Below are positions 8,473 to 15,699 of a stretch of DNA of 30,632 bases, one piece after another; the stretch's first letter is position 1, and the number at the start of each line of letters is the position of its first letter. The DNA is from a virus. Where the stretch lies: the IMG/VR virus record IMGVR_UViG_3300025652_000323, positions 1 to 30,632 of that record; one strand, given 5' to 3'. The position numbers and the translations under genes were made by a program. A model generated the notes under the pieces. It ran no database searches and had not been told where the DNA came from. It saw only the letters and a list, made by a program, of their open reading frames with translations.

Positions 8473-8491
8473 TTGATTGTTTAGTTTAGTA

Positions 8492-8830
8492 TTAAAGGGT
8501 GGACTTATTTGGTCTGCCCTTTTTTTCTTTGTCATGCCTATACTTACTTTCGCTAATAAGAGAAAGTTCATCGAAGTTTTCACAGTTCATTACTTTATGT
8601 GTTTGCTCCTTTATGTAGTCAGTTTGAACGTTCCAAAACTTAGGATTCATAAAGTTATTTTGGCATAGCGTACAAGTGCTATAAAACAGTTCTGTTGCGT
8701 TTTTTTTTGCTTTTTGGAATAATACTACGTCACGTGTCCTTTTCGCCATAAAAACTACGTTAGATAAGTCTGTAAACCTTTTAGATAGACTTCTAACTGG
8801 GTCGATATTGTTTGTAATTGTTTTTTTCAT
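8492..8830 (-). CDS. Unknown small protein, last gene of the leftward block
   Basis: 112 aa, mostly basic and polar, with a possible metal or disulfide pair (STCTLCQNN) near residues 52-57 and a very basic C-terminus (KYRHDKEKKGRPNKS). It follows the helicase-methyltransferase gene by 45 bp in the same direction. The overlapping rightward frame at 8477-8668 starts with TTG and looks like a shadow. No family recognised; a DNA- or RNA-binding accessory is possible from its charge. Confidence 0.65.
   Translation of the reverse strand: MKKTITNNIDPVRSLSKRFTDLSNVVFMAKRTRDVVLFQKAKKNATELFYSTCTLCQNNFMNPKFWNVQTDYIKEQTHKVMNCENFDELSLISESKYRHDKEKKGRPNKSTL
8495..8527 (+). terminator. Intrinsic terminator closing the rightward late block
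   Basis: A 10-bp stem with G-U pairs (AGGGTGGACT with GGTCTGCCCT) and loop TATTT is followed by TTTTTT from about 8521. It overlaps the 3' end of the leftward gene at 8492-8830, so the two convergent transcripts meet here. On the minus strand only TTT follows, so it works mainly rightward. Confidence 0.75.
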
Positions 8831-8842
8831 GTTGTTAAATTT

Positions 8843-8867
8843 AGGTGAGACAATTAATATCCCACCT
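8843..8867. terminator. Intergenic stem-loop below the methyltransferase gene
   Basis: AGGTGAGA (8843-8850) and TCCCACCT (8860-8867) form an 8-bp stem with one G-U pair. On the plus strand TTTT follows; on the minus strand (the gene direction) AAATTT follows. It may attenuate or process the leftward transcript. Confidence 0.35.
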
Positions 8868-8875
8868 TTTTAGTT

Positions 8876-11083
8876 TTAAAATAGTTCTAATTGATTTAAT
8901 TTACTTTCAGCATTTTTTAAGTTTTTTACTGATAGTTCGAAATAGCTTTCTTTTAACTCAACACCTAAATACCTTCTATTATTTTCTACTGAAACGTACC
9001 CTTCAGTGCCTATTCCATTAAAAGGGCTAAATACAAGGTCATTTGGATTTGTATATAATTCTAATAACCTTTTAATTGGTTCTTTTTGAGTTGGTGTCAT
9101 GTGCTTTTCATCTTGTTGTGCTTTTGCCTCACGTACGCTTAATACGTCTCCTGCATCAATCTCTCCTTCAAGCCATACGGGTTCAGCTATCTTACACCAA
9201 TATTCAAAAGGTATTCCGTTATTTTGGTGGTTTACTGGTTCTAAATTGTCTCCTAATTTTTTAAATGTTAATAGATAGTCAGGGAAACCCATTCTATTAA
9301 TAGTTGAATCTCTTTTTGTTGTAGCGTGCAATAATTGCATATTTTTAGTTCTTTGTGCAATAATTTTTGGGTCTTTCCAAATTACTACTTCTGCATGGAA
9401 TAGCCATCCGTATTTTCTCATAGCAGTAATTAAATCACCTCTAAAATCAATTATTTCTAAAAATCCGTCCTTGCCTTTTGATGTAGATAACTGCGTACAG
9501 TGCATAGATAGTAAACGTCCCTCTTTTGTTATCCTTAATAATTCAGGTATCATATACTCAAAGTGTTTAAAGAAATCTTTATAGCTTGAGTTATTGCTCA
9601 AATCACGTGAATCATTAGAGAACATATATAAATCTGAGAATGGTGGCGAGAAAAAAGTGTAGTCTATCGAGCTAGTTTTAATATGTTTTATATATTCTAC
9701 GCTATCACCGTTTATTAATTTCCAATTAGTTCCTGATTCTTCTGTAAATGACGTATTTATATCTTTATCATTTTTTTGAACCTCATTCATTGCTATTTGC
9801 ATTTGTTTTTGCATATTTTCGAATTTTGATTGTTTTTCTTTTATTGATTGTATTACATTGCCCATTGTTTCAACTATCACTAATATTATATTTACTTTAT
9901 TCTTTTGCCCAAATCTCCAACTACGTCTTATAGCTTGATATAATCCTTCAAAACTAAAGTCAAAAGATAAAAATATTTGATTGTTGCAATTTTGAAAGTT
10001 TAATCCAAATTGTGCTATTTTAGTTTTTGTTACTAAAACCCTAAAATCACCACTTGCAAAGCCTAGTAATTTACTTTCTTTTTGTTCATTCTTATCTTTC
10101 CCACTTACTGATATTGCATCTGGGATTAAATCACATATTTCTTTTTGTTCATCATCTGTTTTAACCCAAATTATAAAAGTTTCATTTGAGTTATTAACTA
10201 TTTTGGCTACTTCAATACAACGCTCATTTTGAGTTACACGTAATTCAGAATAAAAGTCGGTAGCACTAACTGAAATATCATTAAACAATTTCCCGTTTTC
10301 TTTTTTATCTACCTCTATTTCTATCTCTTTTATATTTAACTCAGGCAAAATGTAACTATCGCCATTAAATCCAATATCAGAAGGGTTTAATAACATAATT
10401 GACCAACTACTCACCCAAGACCAGAAGTCTTTTGTAGCGTGTTTTTTTAGTCTCCATTTACTTATTGTGTGGTCTTTGTTAAAGGCATCATTTATGAAAA
10501 AAATTGAAACCATTTCTTTTGACCTCATAACGTTTAGAAACTCGGCATGATTACCTAATTCAATGTGGTCATTTGGTGAAGGTGTGGCAGTACAAGCTAA
10601 TTTAAAAGGAGTATCTTTAAATTTTCTAAGTATTAATTCTTTTGTAGCTCCATTGTAGTTTTTTAAACAGCTTGATTCATCTAAGACTATACACCCAAAA
10701 ATAGAAGCATCTATATTTGATAACTGGTCATAATTTGTTATATAAATACCGTACCTATCTTTATCTATGTTTTTATTATGTCTTTCAACATTAATATTAA
10801 ATTTTGCTCCTTCTTTTATTGTTTGTCCTGCTACAGCTAAAGGTGCAAGTATTAAGCTTGGCTTATTTGTTTTTTTTGAAGTTTGATGTGCAAACTCTAA
10901 TTGTTGAAAAGTTTTACCAAGCCCACAATCTTCGAATAATGCGTATCGACCTGCTTTTAGTGCTTTTTTTACACAGAACTTTTGAAAAGGAGCTAATAAA
11001 TGGTTTAGTTCTGATTCTTCTATATCAAACCCTGATTCTATAAAAGTTTTTTGTTTAGTTTTTAAAAATTCTTCGTATGTCAT
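8876..11083 (-). CDS. Fused SF2 (SNF2-like) helicase and beta-class DNA methyltransferase
   Basis: 735 aa in two parts. Residues about 30-410 are an SF2 ATPase: Walker A as DCGLGKT (52-58), Walker B as LDESS (134-138, DESS in place of DEAH), ATPS (166-169) and a motif VI region QAIRRSWRFGQ (383-393). Residues about 450-735 are an amino-methyltransferase: catalytic SPPF at 479-482, then a SAM-binding FSPFNGIGTEG at 685-695 followed by YLGVELKESYF, the order expected for class beta (N4-cytosine or N6-adenine). No restriction nuclease domain or neighbour is seen, so self-protection of phage DNA or a replication role are likelier than a full R-M system. Its ATG overlaps an upstream micro-ORF stop (ATGA). 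Confidence 0.88.
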   Translation of the reverse strand: MTYEEFLKTKQKTFIESGFDIEESELNHLLAPFQKFCVKKALKAGRYALFEDCGLGKTFQQLEFAHQTSKKTNKPSLILAPLAVAGQTIKEGAKFNINVERHNKNIDKDRYGIYITNYDQLSNIDASIFGCIVLDESSCLKNYNGATKELILRKFKDTPFKLACTATPSPNDHIELGNHAEFLNVMRSKEMVSIFFINDAFNKDHTISKWRLKKHATKDFWSWVSSWSIMLLNPSDIGFNGDSYILPELNIKEIEIEVDKKENGKLFNDISVSATDFYSELRVTQNERCIEVAKIVNNSNETFIIWVKTDDEQKEICDLIPDAISVSGKDKNEQKESKLLGFASGDFRVLVTKTKIAQFGLNFQNCNNQIFLSFDFSFEGLYQAIRRSWRFGQKNKVNIILVIVETMGNVIQSIKEKQSKFENMQKQMQIAMNEVQKNDKDINTSFTEESGTNWKLINGDSVEYIKHIKTSSIDYTFFSPPFSDLYMFSNDSRDLSNNSSYKDFFKHFEYMIPELLRITKEGRLLSMHCTQLSTSKGKDGFLEIIDFRGDLITAMRKYGWLFHAEVVIWKDPKIIAQRTKNMQLLHATTKRDSTINRMGFPDYLLTFKKLGDNLEPVNHQNNGIPFEYWCKIAEPVWLEGEIDAGDVLSVREAKAQQDEKHMTPTQKEPIKRLLELYTNPNDLVFSPFNGIGTEGYVSVENNRRYLGVELKESYFELSVKNLKNAESKLNQLELF

Positions 11084-11157
11084 TTTGATATTACGTAAAT
11101 AGTGTAAATAATTAGGCAGCTAAGCCCATAGATTAGAATGATTGCGTTTTTTTTCAT
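11080..11157 (-). CDS. 25-aa membrane micro-ORF coupled to the methyltransferase gene
   Basis: Reads MKKNAIILIYGLSCLIIYTI then YVISK and stop. It is one transmembrane helix with a positive N-terminus. Its ATG overlaps the stop of the ORF upstream (ATGA at 11157-11154) and its stop overlaps the ATG of the helicase-methyltransferase (ATGA at 11083-11080). This double overlap is the main support that it is translated. Function unknown; it may only couple ribosomes to the large gene. Confidence 0.5.
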   Translation of the reverse strand: MKKNAIILIYGLSCLIIYTIYVISK

Positions 11158-11309
11158 TTTTCTGTTATTAAGAATACAATCTTTGTTATTAGTGTTAAAA
11201 TAAAAAATACAAATATTACGGTTAAAATCAAATCCGAGGTAGTTCCGTGCGGTCTACCTTCTTGCCCATAGTAAGGATTCGTAGTTCCTTTGCTGTTTCC
11301 AACTTTCAT
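11154..11309 (-). CDS. Small single-helix membrane protein
   Basis: 51 aa from the ATG at 11309 (MKVGNSKGTTNPYYGQEG); an in-frame ATG at 11342 would give 62 aa but deepen the overlap with the gene at 11254-11643. A polar N-terminus with a Gly/Tyr patch is followed by one membrane helix (DLILTVIFVFFILTLITKIV). Its stop overlaps the next micro-ORF start. It shares 56 bp with the upstream gene in another frame, so one of the two ends may be wrong. Confidence 0.45.
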   Translation of the reverse strand: MKVGNSKGTTNPYYGQEGRPHGTTSDLILTVIFVFFILTLITKIVFLITEK

Positions 11310-11643
11310 TTTCTGTTTCTTCGTATTTCCTACGTGTTTCATCTTTTTCGATTATTATAAATTTATTTTCGTTAAAAAAGTTATCCAATGTTTGTTCAAA
11401 AGACTTATAGTCTGCATTGTCTTTTGTGATTATCACTTCGCCAATTCTTTCTTCGATGTATTCAAACCTTAATTCGATTCTAAGGTTAGATAGTTTTTTG
11501 ATAGTAACTTTTGGTTTATCGAACTCTCCAAAACTATCTAAGTAGTCAGAAAGCACATCTTCTAATCCTTTAAATGTTTCTTCTTCCGCTATTTCAAACG
11601 GCATCTTTTGTGTTAAAAAAAGGTTGTAATCTAATTTGCTCAT
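11254..11643 (-). CDS. Unknown acidic protein, first gene of the methyltransferase operon
   Basis: 129 aa, acidic, mixed alpha/beta (VTIKKLSNLRIELRFEYIEE) with a helical middle and a polar C-terminus ending in WKQQRNYESLLWARR. It lies directly behind a copy of the phage promoter repeat (11667-11702) and heads the set of coupled genes running to the helicase-methyltransferase. No family recognised. The C-terminal third overlaps the small membrane ORF in another frame. Confidence 0.65.
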   Translation of the reverse strand: MSKLDYNLFLTQKMPFEIAEEETFKGLEDVLSDYLDSFGEFDKPKVTIKKLSNLRIELRFEYIEERIGEVIITKDNADYKSFEQTLDNFFNENKFIIIEKDETRRKYEETENESWKQQRNYESLLWARR

Positions 11644-11666
11644 TGTTTAATTATTTAATTGCCTTA

Positions 11667-11702
11667 CAAAAGTACAAAGAAGTTTTGAATAAAAAAACTT
11701 TT
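11667..11702 (-). promoter_or_regulatory. Leftward copy of the repeated phage promoter
   Basis: On the minus strand an AAAAGTTTTTTTATTCAAAA block (11702 downward) is followed after 7 nt by TACTTTTG (plus-strand CAAAAGTA at 11667-11674), matching the -7 TAnnTTTG. It has the same spacing as the rightward copies at 22061, 24784 and 30069. It drives the methyltransferase operon; the ATG is 24 nt further on. Confidence 0.65.
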
Positions 11703-11716
11703 ATCAATAAATAATT

Positions 11717-11743
11717 AAAAAAAATACCAACACTAAGCTGGTA
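11717..11743 (-). terminator. Leftward intrinsic terminator after the glycosidase-like gene
   Basis: On the minus strand TACCAGC and GTTGGTA pair over 7 bp with one G-U pair around loop TTAGT, followed by eight T (plus-strand A run 11717-11724). It separates the glycosidase-like unit from the promoter of the methyltransferase operon. Confidence 0.8.
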
Positions 11744-11764
11744 CTTTAATTTATGGGGGGTTAT

Positions 11765-13264
11765 TTAATACTTTGCAAATTCATCAACCATAGTAGTATC
11801 TATATCACCGTTTACAAGTTTCTTATTCATAAGACAAGTTTTGCCCTGTTCTGAATTTTCGTCTAAATGGCTTACTCTCCAACCTAAATCGGGGTGTGCT
11901 AACTCATTACATAACTCTATCATTTTAGGTAGATTCTGAATTACTGATTCGTGGTCATACCACCAAGTTACGCCAGACTTCCATTGAGCATTACGAGCGG
12001 AGCGGTCTAATCCTAAAGATACGATAGGTAGGTAATCTAAACCGTTTTCTTTTGCTATTCTGTGTTCTTCTCTAAGGTTTTGAGTTCCATCAAAAATTGC
12101 GTTAGGTCTTTGACTACCTATTTCGCCACTATTATAGTACTTAGTAACACAATCGTAATTGCCTTTAAGCCTATTTACGTTAGATAGTCCTATATTTTCA
12201 TTTGCGATTAAATATACTTCAATTCCGTATTCGGTTTTTAAAATATTCTTGACATCAATACCCTTTTGAAAGTCTGCATTATCCGTAAAGCACTCTAAGC
12301 ATGGTTTTCCGTTTACTTTTTTGTACCACTTTGTTTTCATTTTAGATGCAACAAAATCTAAAACGTCTTTTCTGTTTTTGTCAAAAGAAATAGTAAAGTA
12401 GTATTGAAAATCTTTGTCGGCTTTTTCTATGTAATTTATAAATTGGTCTCGCATTGTAACCATACACCCTTCGTTATAGCATAAGAACGTAGCATAGTTT
12501 ATTTTAGCTTTGACAAATTGATGATACAACTCACCTGCTTCTTTTTCTCTAAATATCCATTTTTGGTTTACTGTTGCTAATTCTGTTATATGCTTGTTAT
12601 CTTCTGCTAATAACTGGTTATGGTGTGGTACTTGGTAAGGTTCACAATCTGCTGCGTACCAAGGACGTTGATTACGATACGGCAAATCACTTAAAAACAT
12701 TCTCTCTTGATTGTAATTAAAAGATAAGTCTGATTGCTCGTCTTTGTAATCTCCAAAACCTCCCCAAATGTTTACACCTCTTTGTATTCCTGTTTTAATT
12801 GGTTCTGGAGTAGGTTCTTCTTTTGGTAAATCACCCATGCTTAAGTTTAATATAGGGTGTCTAAAAGTTTCTCTTGATAACATATTAGGGTCATTTTCTA
12901 AGTCTTTTAAAAGACCTTTATAAGCAAAATTAACACTATTTAATTCTAATCCTTGCAAACTCCAGTGCGAAACTCCACTATCAAAAGATTCAAAAATTCT
13001 ACTATTATTATCTTCAAATACAACTAAGTAAAAGGGGTGATTATCTATAAACGTCCCTATCTTATATATACTTTTAATATCATACTTTCCTACCTCTAAA
13101 AATCCATCTTTTTGAATAGAATCTAGTTTGTCTAAGTAACTCTTTGGCTCAGGCTTTGGGTCTGGCGTAGGTATCACAACCTCTCCTTTCTCTAACTTAC
13201 TTAATCTGCTTTCTACCTCAGCTTTCCACTTTAGGTATTCTTTCTCGAAACTTGTTAAACTCAT
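11765..13264 (-). CDS. Multidomain glycoside-hydrolase-like protein with coiled-coil N-terminus
   Basis: 499 aa from the ATG at 13264, which forms an ATGA overlap with the preceding gene; the frame stays open 29 codons further up, but that part is basic and unlike the rest. Residues 5-27 are a short coiled coil, then a Pro-rich linker (31-40), a middle domain (about 45-143), a second linker (146-157) and a large C-terminal domain (160-499) starting RGVNIWGGFGDY with many Trp/Tyr. Segments such as KWYKKVNGKPCLECF and a late LPIVSLGLDRSARNAQW resemble GH99/WbsX-like TIM-barrel sugar enzymes. Possible roles are capsule depolymerase or receptor-binding fibre. The glycosidase call is by resemblance only. 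Confidence 0.6.
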   Translation of the reverse strand: MSLTSFEKEYLKWKAEVESRLSKLEKGEVVIPTPDPKPEPKSYLDKLDSIQKDGFLEVGKYDIKSIYKIGTFIDNHPFYLVVFEDNNSRIFESFDSGVSHWSLQGLELNSVNFAYKGLLKDLENDPNMLSRETFRHPILNLSMGDLPKEEPTPEPIKTGIQRGVNIWGGFGDYKDEQSDLSFNYNQERMFLSDLPYRNQRPWYAADCEPYQVPHHNQLLAEDNKHITELATVNQKWIFREKEAGELYHQFVKAKINYATFLCYNEGCMVTMRDQFINYIEKADKDFQYYFTISFDKNRKDVLDFVASKMKTKWYKKVNGKPCLECFTDNADFQKGIDVKNILKTEYGIEVYLIANENIGLSNVNRLKGNYDCVTKYYNSGEIGSQRPNAIFDGTQNLREEHRIAKENGLDYLPIVSLGLDRSARNAQWKSGVTWWYDHESVIQNLPKMIELCNELAHPDLGWRVSHLDENSEQGKTCLMNKKLVNGDIDTTMVDEFAKY

Positions 13265-13443
13265 TTTATTATTGTTTTTATTATTACTATTAAAGATAAT
13301 ACAACGCCTATGCCGACTAAAAAAGCGACAGGGTACATAAACACTAACCACGATACATTTATAAGTCCTAAAGCTTTAAAAACAGCTAATAAAAGCATAA
13401 TTAAAAATATTAGCTTAGTTGTTTCTTTTGTTACTTCTTTCAT
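13261..13443 (-). CDS. Small two-helix membrane protein before the glycosidase-like gene
   Basis: 60 aa with two hydrophobic segments (about residues 10-26 and 33-56) and a charged MKEVTKETTK start. Its stop overlaps the start of the glycosidase-like gene (ATGA), so the two are probably translated together. The ATG lies 7 bp after a copy of the TAACATA box. It may be an alternative holin or a membrane anchor partner; no family recognised. Confidence 0.6.
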   Translation of the reverse strand: MKEVTKETTKLIFLIMLLLAVFKALGLINVSWLVFMYPVAFLVGIGVVLSLIVIIKTIIK

Positions 13444-13450
13444 TTGTTTG

Positions 13451-13470
13451 TTTAGTTTATATCTATGTTA
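13451..13470 (-). repeat. TAACATA box, copy a
   Basis: On the minus strand TAACATAGATATAAACT matches the box family (CTAACATATATATAAACGAA) with few changes. It lies between the 54-aa gene and the next gene start. It is directly preceded by a stem AAGTAAT/ATTACTT with a 4-base loop (plus 13472-13489). Confidence 0.6.
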
Positions 13471-13483
13471 TAAGTAATGAAAA

Positions 13484-13648
13484 TTACTTGCACTTCTGCT
13501 CCAATAATTCTATTCTATGATTGTAGTCTTTGTTTATTTTTCCAATAATCCAAGAAAACATAGTACACCACATTATCGTAGTTAATGCAAATACTAATAG
13601 TGCATATTCAATTGCTTTTTTTTCTTTCATATTTATTTCAGTTTCCAT
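13484..13648 (-). CDS. 54-aa single-helix membrane protein
   Basis: Starts METEINMKEKKAIEYALLVF and ends HRIELLEQKCK. One membrane helix (about residues 13-34) is followed by a short charged helix, which resembles a very small spanin-like or anchor protein. It begins 11 nt inside the gene upstream, which supports translation. The stop codon lies in a perfect 7-bp stem-loop that precedes the TAACATA box. Function unknown. Confidence 0.6.
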   Translation of the reverse strand: METEINMKEKKAIEYALLVFALTTIMWCTMFSWIIGKINKDYNHRIELLEQKCK

Positions 13649-13886
13649 AATTATTTACCCTTTTGTTTCGTTTATTAAATTCGTTTTCATATAAAAAGCC
13701 TAATTTCTCAACTCTTTGTTTCATGTGTTTTTTTGCTATATCTTTTTTCTTTTGCTCGTTCCAACGTGTGAGGTGATAAAATCCGCACTCGTTGCATTTG
13801 TAGTGATACAGTTTTACTTCTGACTTTTCTTTTATCTTGTTTATTTCTAGTTCAGAAGTGAATTTAGTTTTTTCTTCACACTTCAT
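13638..13886 (-). CDS. Small zinc-ribbon-like protein
   Basis: 82 aa, basic. The central YKCNECGFYHLTRW (residues about 29-42) is a CxxC knuckle followed by a His, and another Cys lies at residue 3; this pattern occurs in small phage and cassette proteins that fetch Cys/His-bound zinc. The ATG follows the second TAACATA box by about 15 nt. It is probably nucleic-acid binding by charge; target unknown. Confidence 0.6.
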   Translation of the reverse strand: MKCEEKTKFTSELEINKIKEKSEVKLYHYKCNECGFYHLTRWNEQKKKDIAKKHMKQRVEKLGFLYENEFNKRNKRVNNYGN

Positions 13887-13900
13887 TTTTTTTAGTTGGT

Positions 13901-13939
13901 TTCGTTTATATATATGTTAGCGGTCATGGCTACCGACCG
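13901..13939 (-). repeat. TAACATA box, copy b, with adjoining hairpin
   Basis: Minus-strand CTAACATATATATAAACGAA is exact at 13920-13901. It directly follows a stem-loop CGGTC/GACCG (13921-13939) placed right after the stop of the 150-aa gene. This ends the leftward cassette run that starts at 14810. Confidence 0.75.
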
Positions 13940-13940
13940 T

Positions 13941-14393
13941 TTAAAATGGCAAATCCTCGTCCGTATGACCATCAGACAAAATATGTTCAACAAGTTTGCT
14001 CACTTCTAAATCTTCAAGTTTGTAATCCAATTCAAAACCAGTAGTTGAATAAAAGACATTTTGCAACTCATGATAGTATTGTATCTTTTTGCTAATACTT
14101 GCATTTCGGCTGCAATACGACAATCCATTACCATCTGAATCAATTACGAATATTCCCCATTCACCAACCTGTTTTTGCAAAAAGGCATGGTCTCCATTAT
14201 CTTCAACCCACCAGCCAAGTTTACCAAGAACAACCCAGTTAATAGGTATCGGCTTAAATATTTCATTGAAACCTTCTGGATTTTCGGATAGCCATTTTAA
14301 ATCCTGCCAATCAATTCTATTTGGAAGCAATCCATCTTCCGAAGATTGGTAGTAAATGACGTTGTCTATTCTTAAATCTGTTTCTTTTATCAT
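13941..14393 (-). CDS. Cassette-borne unknown protein (150 aa)
   Basis: An N-terminus with LRIDNVIYY, then a central PIPINWVVLGKLGWWVEDNG. It resembles a frequent type of small Bacteroidota phage/mobile-region protein ('RIGN..Y ... IPL....L...GF'), function unknown as far as I know. The C-terminus ends in an acidic DEDLPF, similar to SSB-type tails (DDIPF), so contact with a replication protein is possible. It sits between an attC-like palindrome (14438-14526) and a TAACATA box, both in its own orientation. Confidence 0.65.
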   Translation of the reverse strand: MIKETDLRIDNVIYYQSSEDGLLPNRIDWQDLKWLSENPEGFNEIFKPIPINWVVLGKLGWWVEDNGDHAFLQKQVGEWGIFVIDSDGNGLSYCSRNASISKKIQYYHELQNVFYSTTGFELDYKLEDLEVSKLVEHILSDGHTDEDLPF

Positions 14394-14437
14394 TTTTTTT
14401 TAAATTTTAGTTCTTACTAATTACCCGCCACGAACCG

Positions 14438-14526
14438 CTAACATGGTATTGCAAAAAGCGACAGGACACATACTGCGGAATCGGGACTTACTACTTTGCC
14501 GCCTTCGGCAATACCATAACCGTTAT
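14438..14526 (-). repeat. attC-like palindrome between two leftward cassette genes (h1)
   Basis: The outer CTAAC (14438-14442) and GTTAT (14522-14526) flank a perfect 10-bp inverted repeat ATGGTATTGC / GCAATACCAT (14443-14452, 14508-14517). The arms have a 4-base asymmetry and the loop holds a GCCTTCGGC mini-hairpin. It starts 7 bp after the stop of the 56-aa gene. Confidence 0.7.
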
Positions 14527-14533
14527 AAAACAT

Positions 14534-14704
14534 TTAAGAGTTGTGCGGTTGGTTACGCCAAATCCATTCAATCTCATTGCCTGTTAATGTGTTGCAATCT
14601 CTACCTTCTACTGAAAATTTTGTTTGTTTTGCAAGTTCAGTTCTTTCCTGAATGGGTTTTCTGTTCCACCATCTTATTGCTAATTCTCTATCTGTAAGTT
14701 CCAT
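14534..14704 (-). CDS. Cassette-borne 56-aa protein
   Basis: Starts MELTDRELAIRWWNRKPIQE and ends WIWRNQPHNS. Trp-rich, mixed charge, helical at the start (ELAIRWWNRKPIQERTELAKQ). It is followed within 8 bp by the palindrome at 14438-14526 and preceded by a shorter one at 14773-14810, so it looks like a one-gene cassette. The rightward frame at 14443-14697 over the same DNA is Leu/Cys-rich and a shadow. Function unknown. Confidence 0.6.
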   Translation of the reverse strand: MELTDRELAIRWWNRKPIQERTELAKQTKFSVEGRDCNTLTGNEIEWIWRNQPHNS

Positions 14705-14772
14705 AATAAAAACGTTTTATAAAAATATGTATATGTAATATAGTCAATTAACTAAGTATATAATTTGAAAAG

Positions 14773-14810
14773 TATGTGCAAGGCTGTACTACACATAAAT
14801 TCAACGTTAT
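14773..14810 (-). repeat. Left-end palindrome of the leftward cassette run (h0)
   Basis: On the minus strand ATAACGTTGAATT leads into TATGTG, a 13-nt loop and CACATA. The ATAACGTT opening matches those at 24261 and 30554. The far arm is degraded, with no clear GTTAT partner nearby. Confidence 0.45.
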
Positions 14811-14876
14811 CCTACTTTCTTAACACCTCAAAATTAATACTTAAATTTTAAAAAACAAAATAATTTTTAAAATAAT

Positions 14877-14906
14877 AGTTTTTTAAATCAAAACGTTTTA
14901 TATTTG
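14877..14906 (+). promoter_or_regulatory. Repeated phage promoter, copy A (start of rightward early genes)
   Basis: AGTTTTTTAAATCAAAAC (14877-14894) precedes TATATTTG (14899-14906). The upstream block matches copies at 22061, 24784 and 30069, but the gap to the -7 box is 4 nt here instead of 7. The first early ATG is 20 nt downstream. It lies in the 222-bp divergent gap, whose other content is palindrome h0. Confidence 0.7.
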
Positions 14907-14926
14907 CATAAACAAATAACAATAAT

Positions 14927-15145
14927 ATGACAGAAGACAAAAAAGAGTTCTACGACAGATTTAGTAACTACCTTAAAAAAAGAGGTATTAGTAAAAAGGT
15001 ATTTACTAAAGAAATGGGTTTGAATTATATTTATTTTACACAAAGGATAAAGTATAAAGATATGCCAAATAGTTTAAGACAAACAGTAACACTTAAAATT
15101 GATTTAGATGAATGCCGAGGAATTAAAAAAACCAAAAAGCCATAA
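14927..15145 (+). CDS. Small putative DNA-binding regulator, first early gene
   Basis: 72 aa. The order of helices in FSNYLKKRGISKKVFTKEMGLNYIYFTQRIKYKDMPNSL resembles a helix-turn-helix of the Cro/XRE type (helix, turn at GIS, recognition helix LNYIYFTQRI, then a 'P.....' turn), similar in plan to the 51-aa gene at 17910. It is the first gene after the divergent promoter region, a usual site for a switch or anti-repressor. DNA binding is inference. Confidence 0.55.
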   Translation: MTEDKKEFYDRFSNYLKKRGISKKVFTKEMGLNYIYFTQRIKYKDMPNSLRQTVTLKIDLDECRGIKKTKKP

Positions 15146-15380
15146 GGCGGAAGTGTTATATCACTTATTAGTTCATAAACAAGTCAGTTGCAAAGACTTT
15201 CCTTGGATGTCTGGGTTTAGAACTCGGATAAGTGATTTAAAGTTAGAAAACAGCTTACCTATTGATACAAAAATGCATCATGGGATAAGTAAGTACAAAA
15301 ACGTATATAAGTACGCCGTGCATAAGCTAAAATGCGATTTAGAACAAGCAATTAAAATTTACAATAGAATTAATGGATAG
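15108..15380 (+). CDS. Winged-helix-like small protein
   Basis: 90 aa; overlaps the preceding gene by 38 nt and the next by 8 nt. The stretch KAEVLYHLLVHKQVSCKDFPWMSGFRTRISDLKLE looks like a compact winged helix as used for repressors and for short phage regulators (helix 'AEVLYHLL', turn, recognition helix 'FRTRISDL', then a beta wing around NSLPIDTK). No exact family recognised. A regulatory role in early transcription is plausible. Confidence 0.55.
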   Translation: MNAEELKKPKSHKAEVLYHLLVHKQVSCKDFPWMSGFRTRISDLKLENSLPIDTKMHHGISKYKNVYKYAVHKLKCDLEQAIKIYNRING

Positions 15381-15699
15381 AGACGTTTTATACATAAGAG
15401 AAGCAAGGTTGATAACAATAGCTTGCTGTTGCATGATATTGGCAGACAATACAGATGAATATTTAACTGCGGAAAATTCAGAAATTAAAAGATTGGCATC
15501 TGAATTGAATGTGCATTTAATGAAGGTATTAGACATTGAATACAATAGAGATTCGGTAGCTGATGAATTGGTGGAGATAAGTAAGAATGTGGAGAAGTAC
15601 ATGATAGTTCAACAAAAATTACGAGTGCTTAGACAATCAACACAGGCAGAATTTTACGACAAGTTTATGTATTTACTAAAAAAATTTAAACTACTATAA
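15373..15699 (+). CDS. Helical early protein, unknown function
   Basis: 108 aa, almost wholly helical, with an ACCCMILAD stretch near residue 20 and a long amphipathic second half (residues about 45-105) that could dimerise. Its ATG lies 8 nt inside the preceding gene and its stop overlaps the next ATG by one base. No family recognised. It is part of the tight early operon starting at 14927. Confidence 0.6.
   Translation: MDRDVLYIREARLITIACCCMILADNTDEYLTAENSEIKRLASELNVHLMKVLDIEYNRDSVADELVEISKNVEKYMIVQQKLRVLRQSTQAEFYDKFMYLLKKFKLL

Noticed and set aside
8477-8668. Rightward ORF of 63 aa starting with TTG
   Set aside because: It lies over a terminator and the better leftward gene at 8492-8830; hydrophobic, low-quality sequence.
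11765-13351. Longer start of the glycosidase-like gene (29 more codons)
   Set aside because: The extra part is basic, overlaps the upstream membrane gene deeply and ends in a poly-Asn/Lys run; the ATG at 13264 gives an ATGA junction.
14443-14697. Rightward ORF of 84 aa
   Set aside because: It starts inside palindrome h1 and is Leu/Cys-rich; the opposite strand has a convincing 56-aa gene (14534-14704).
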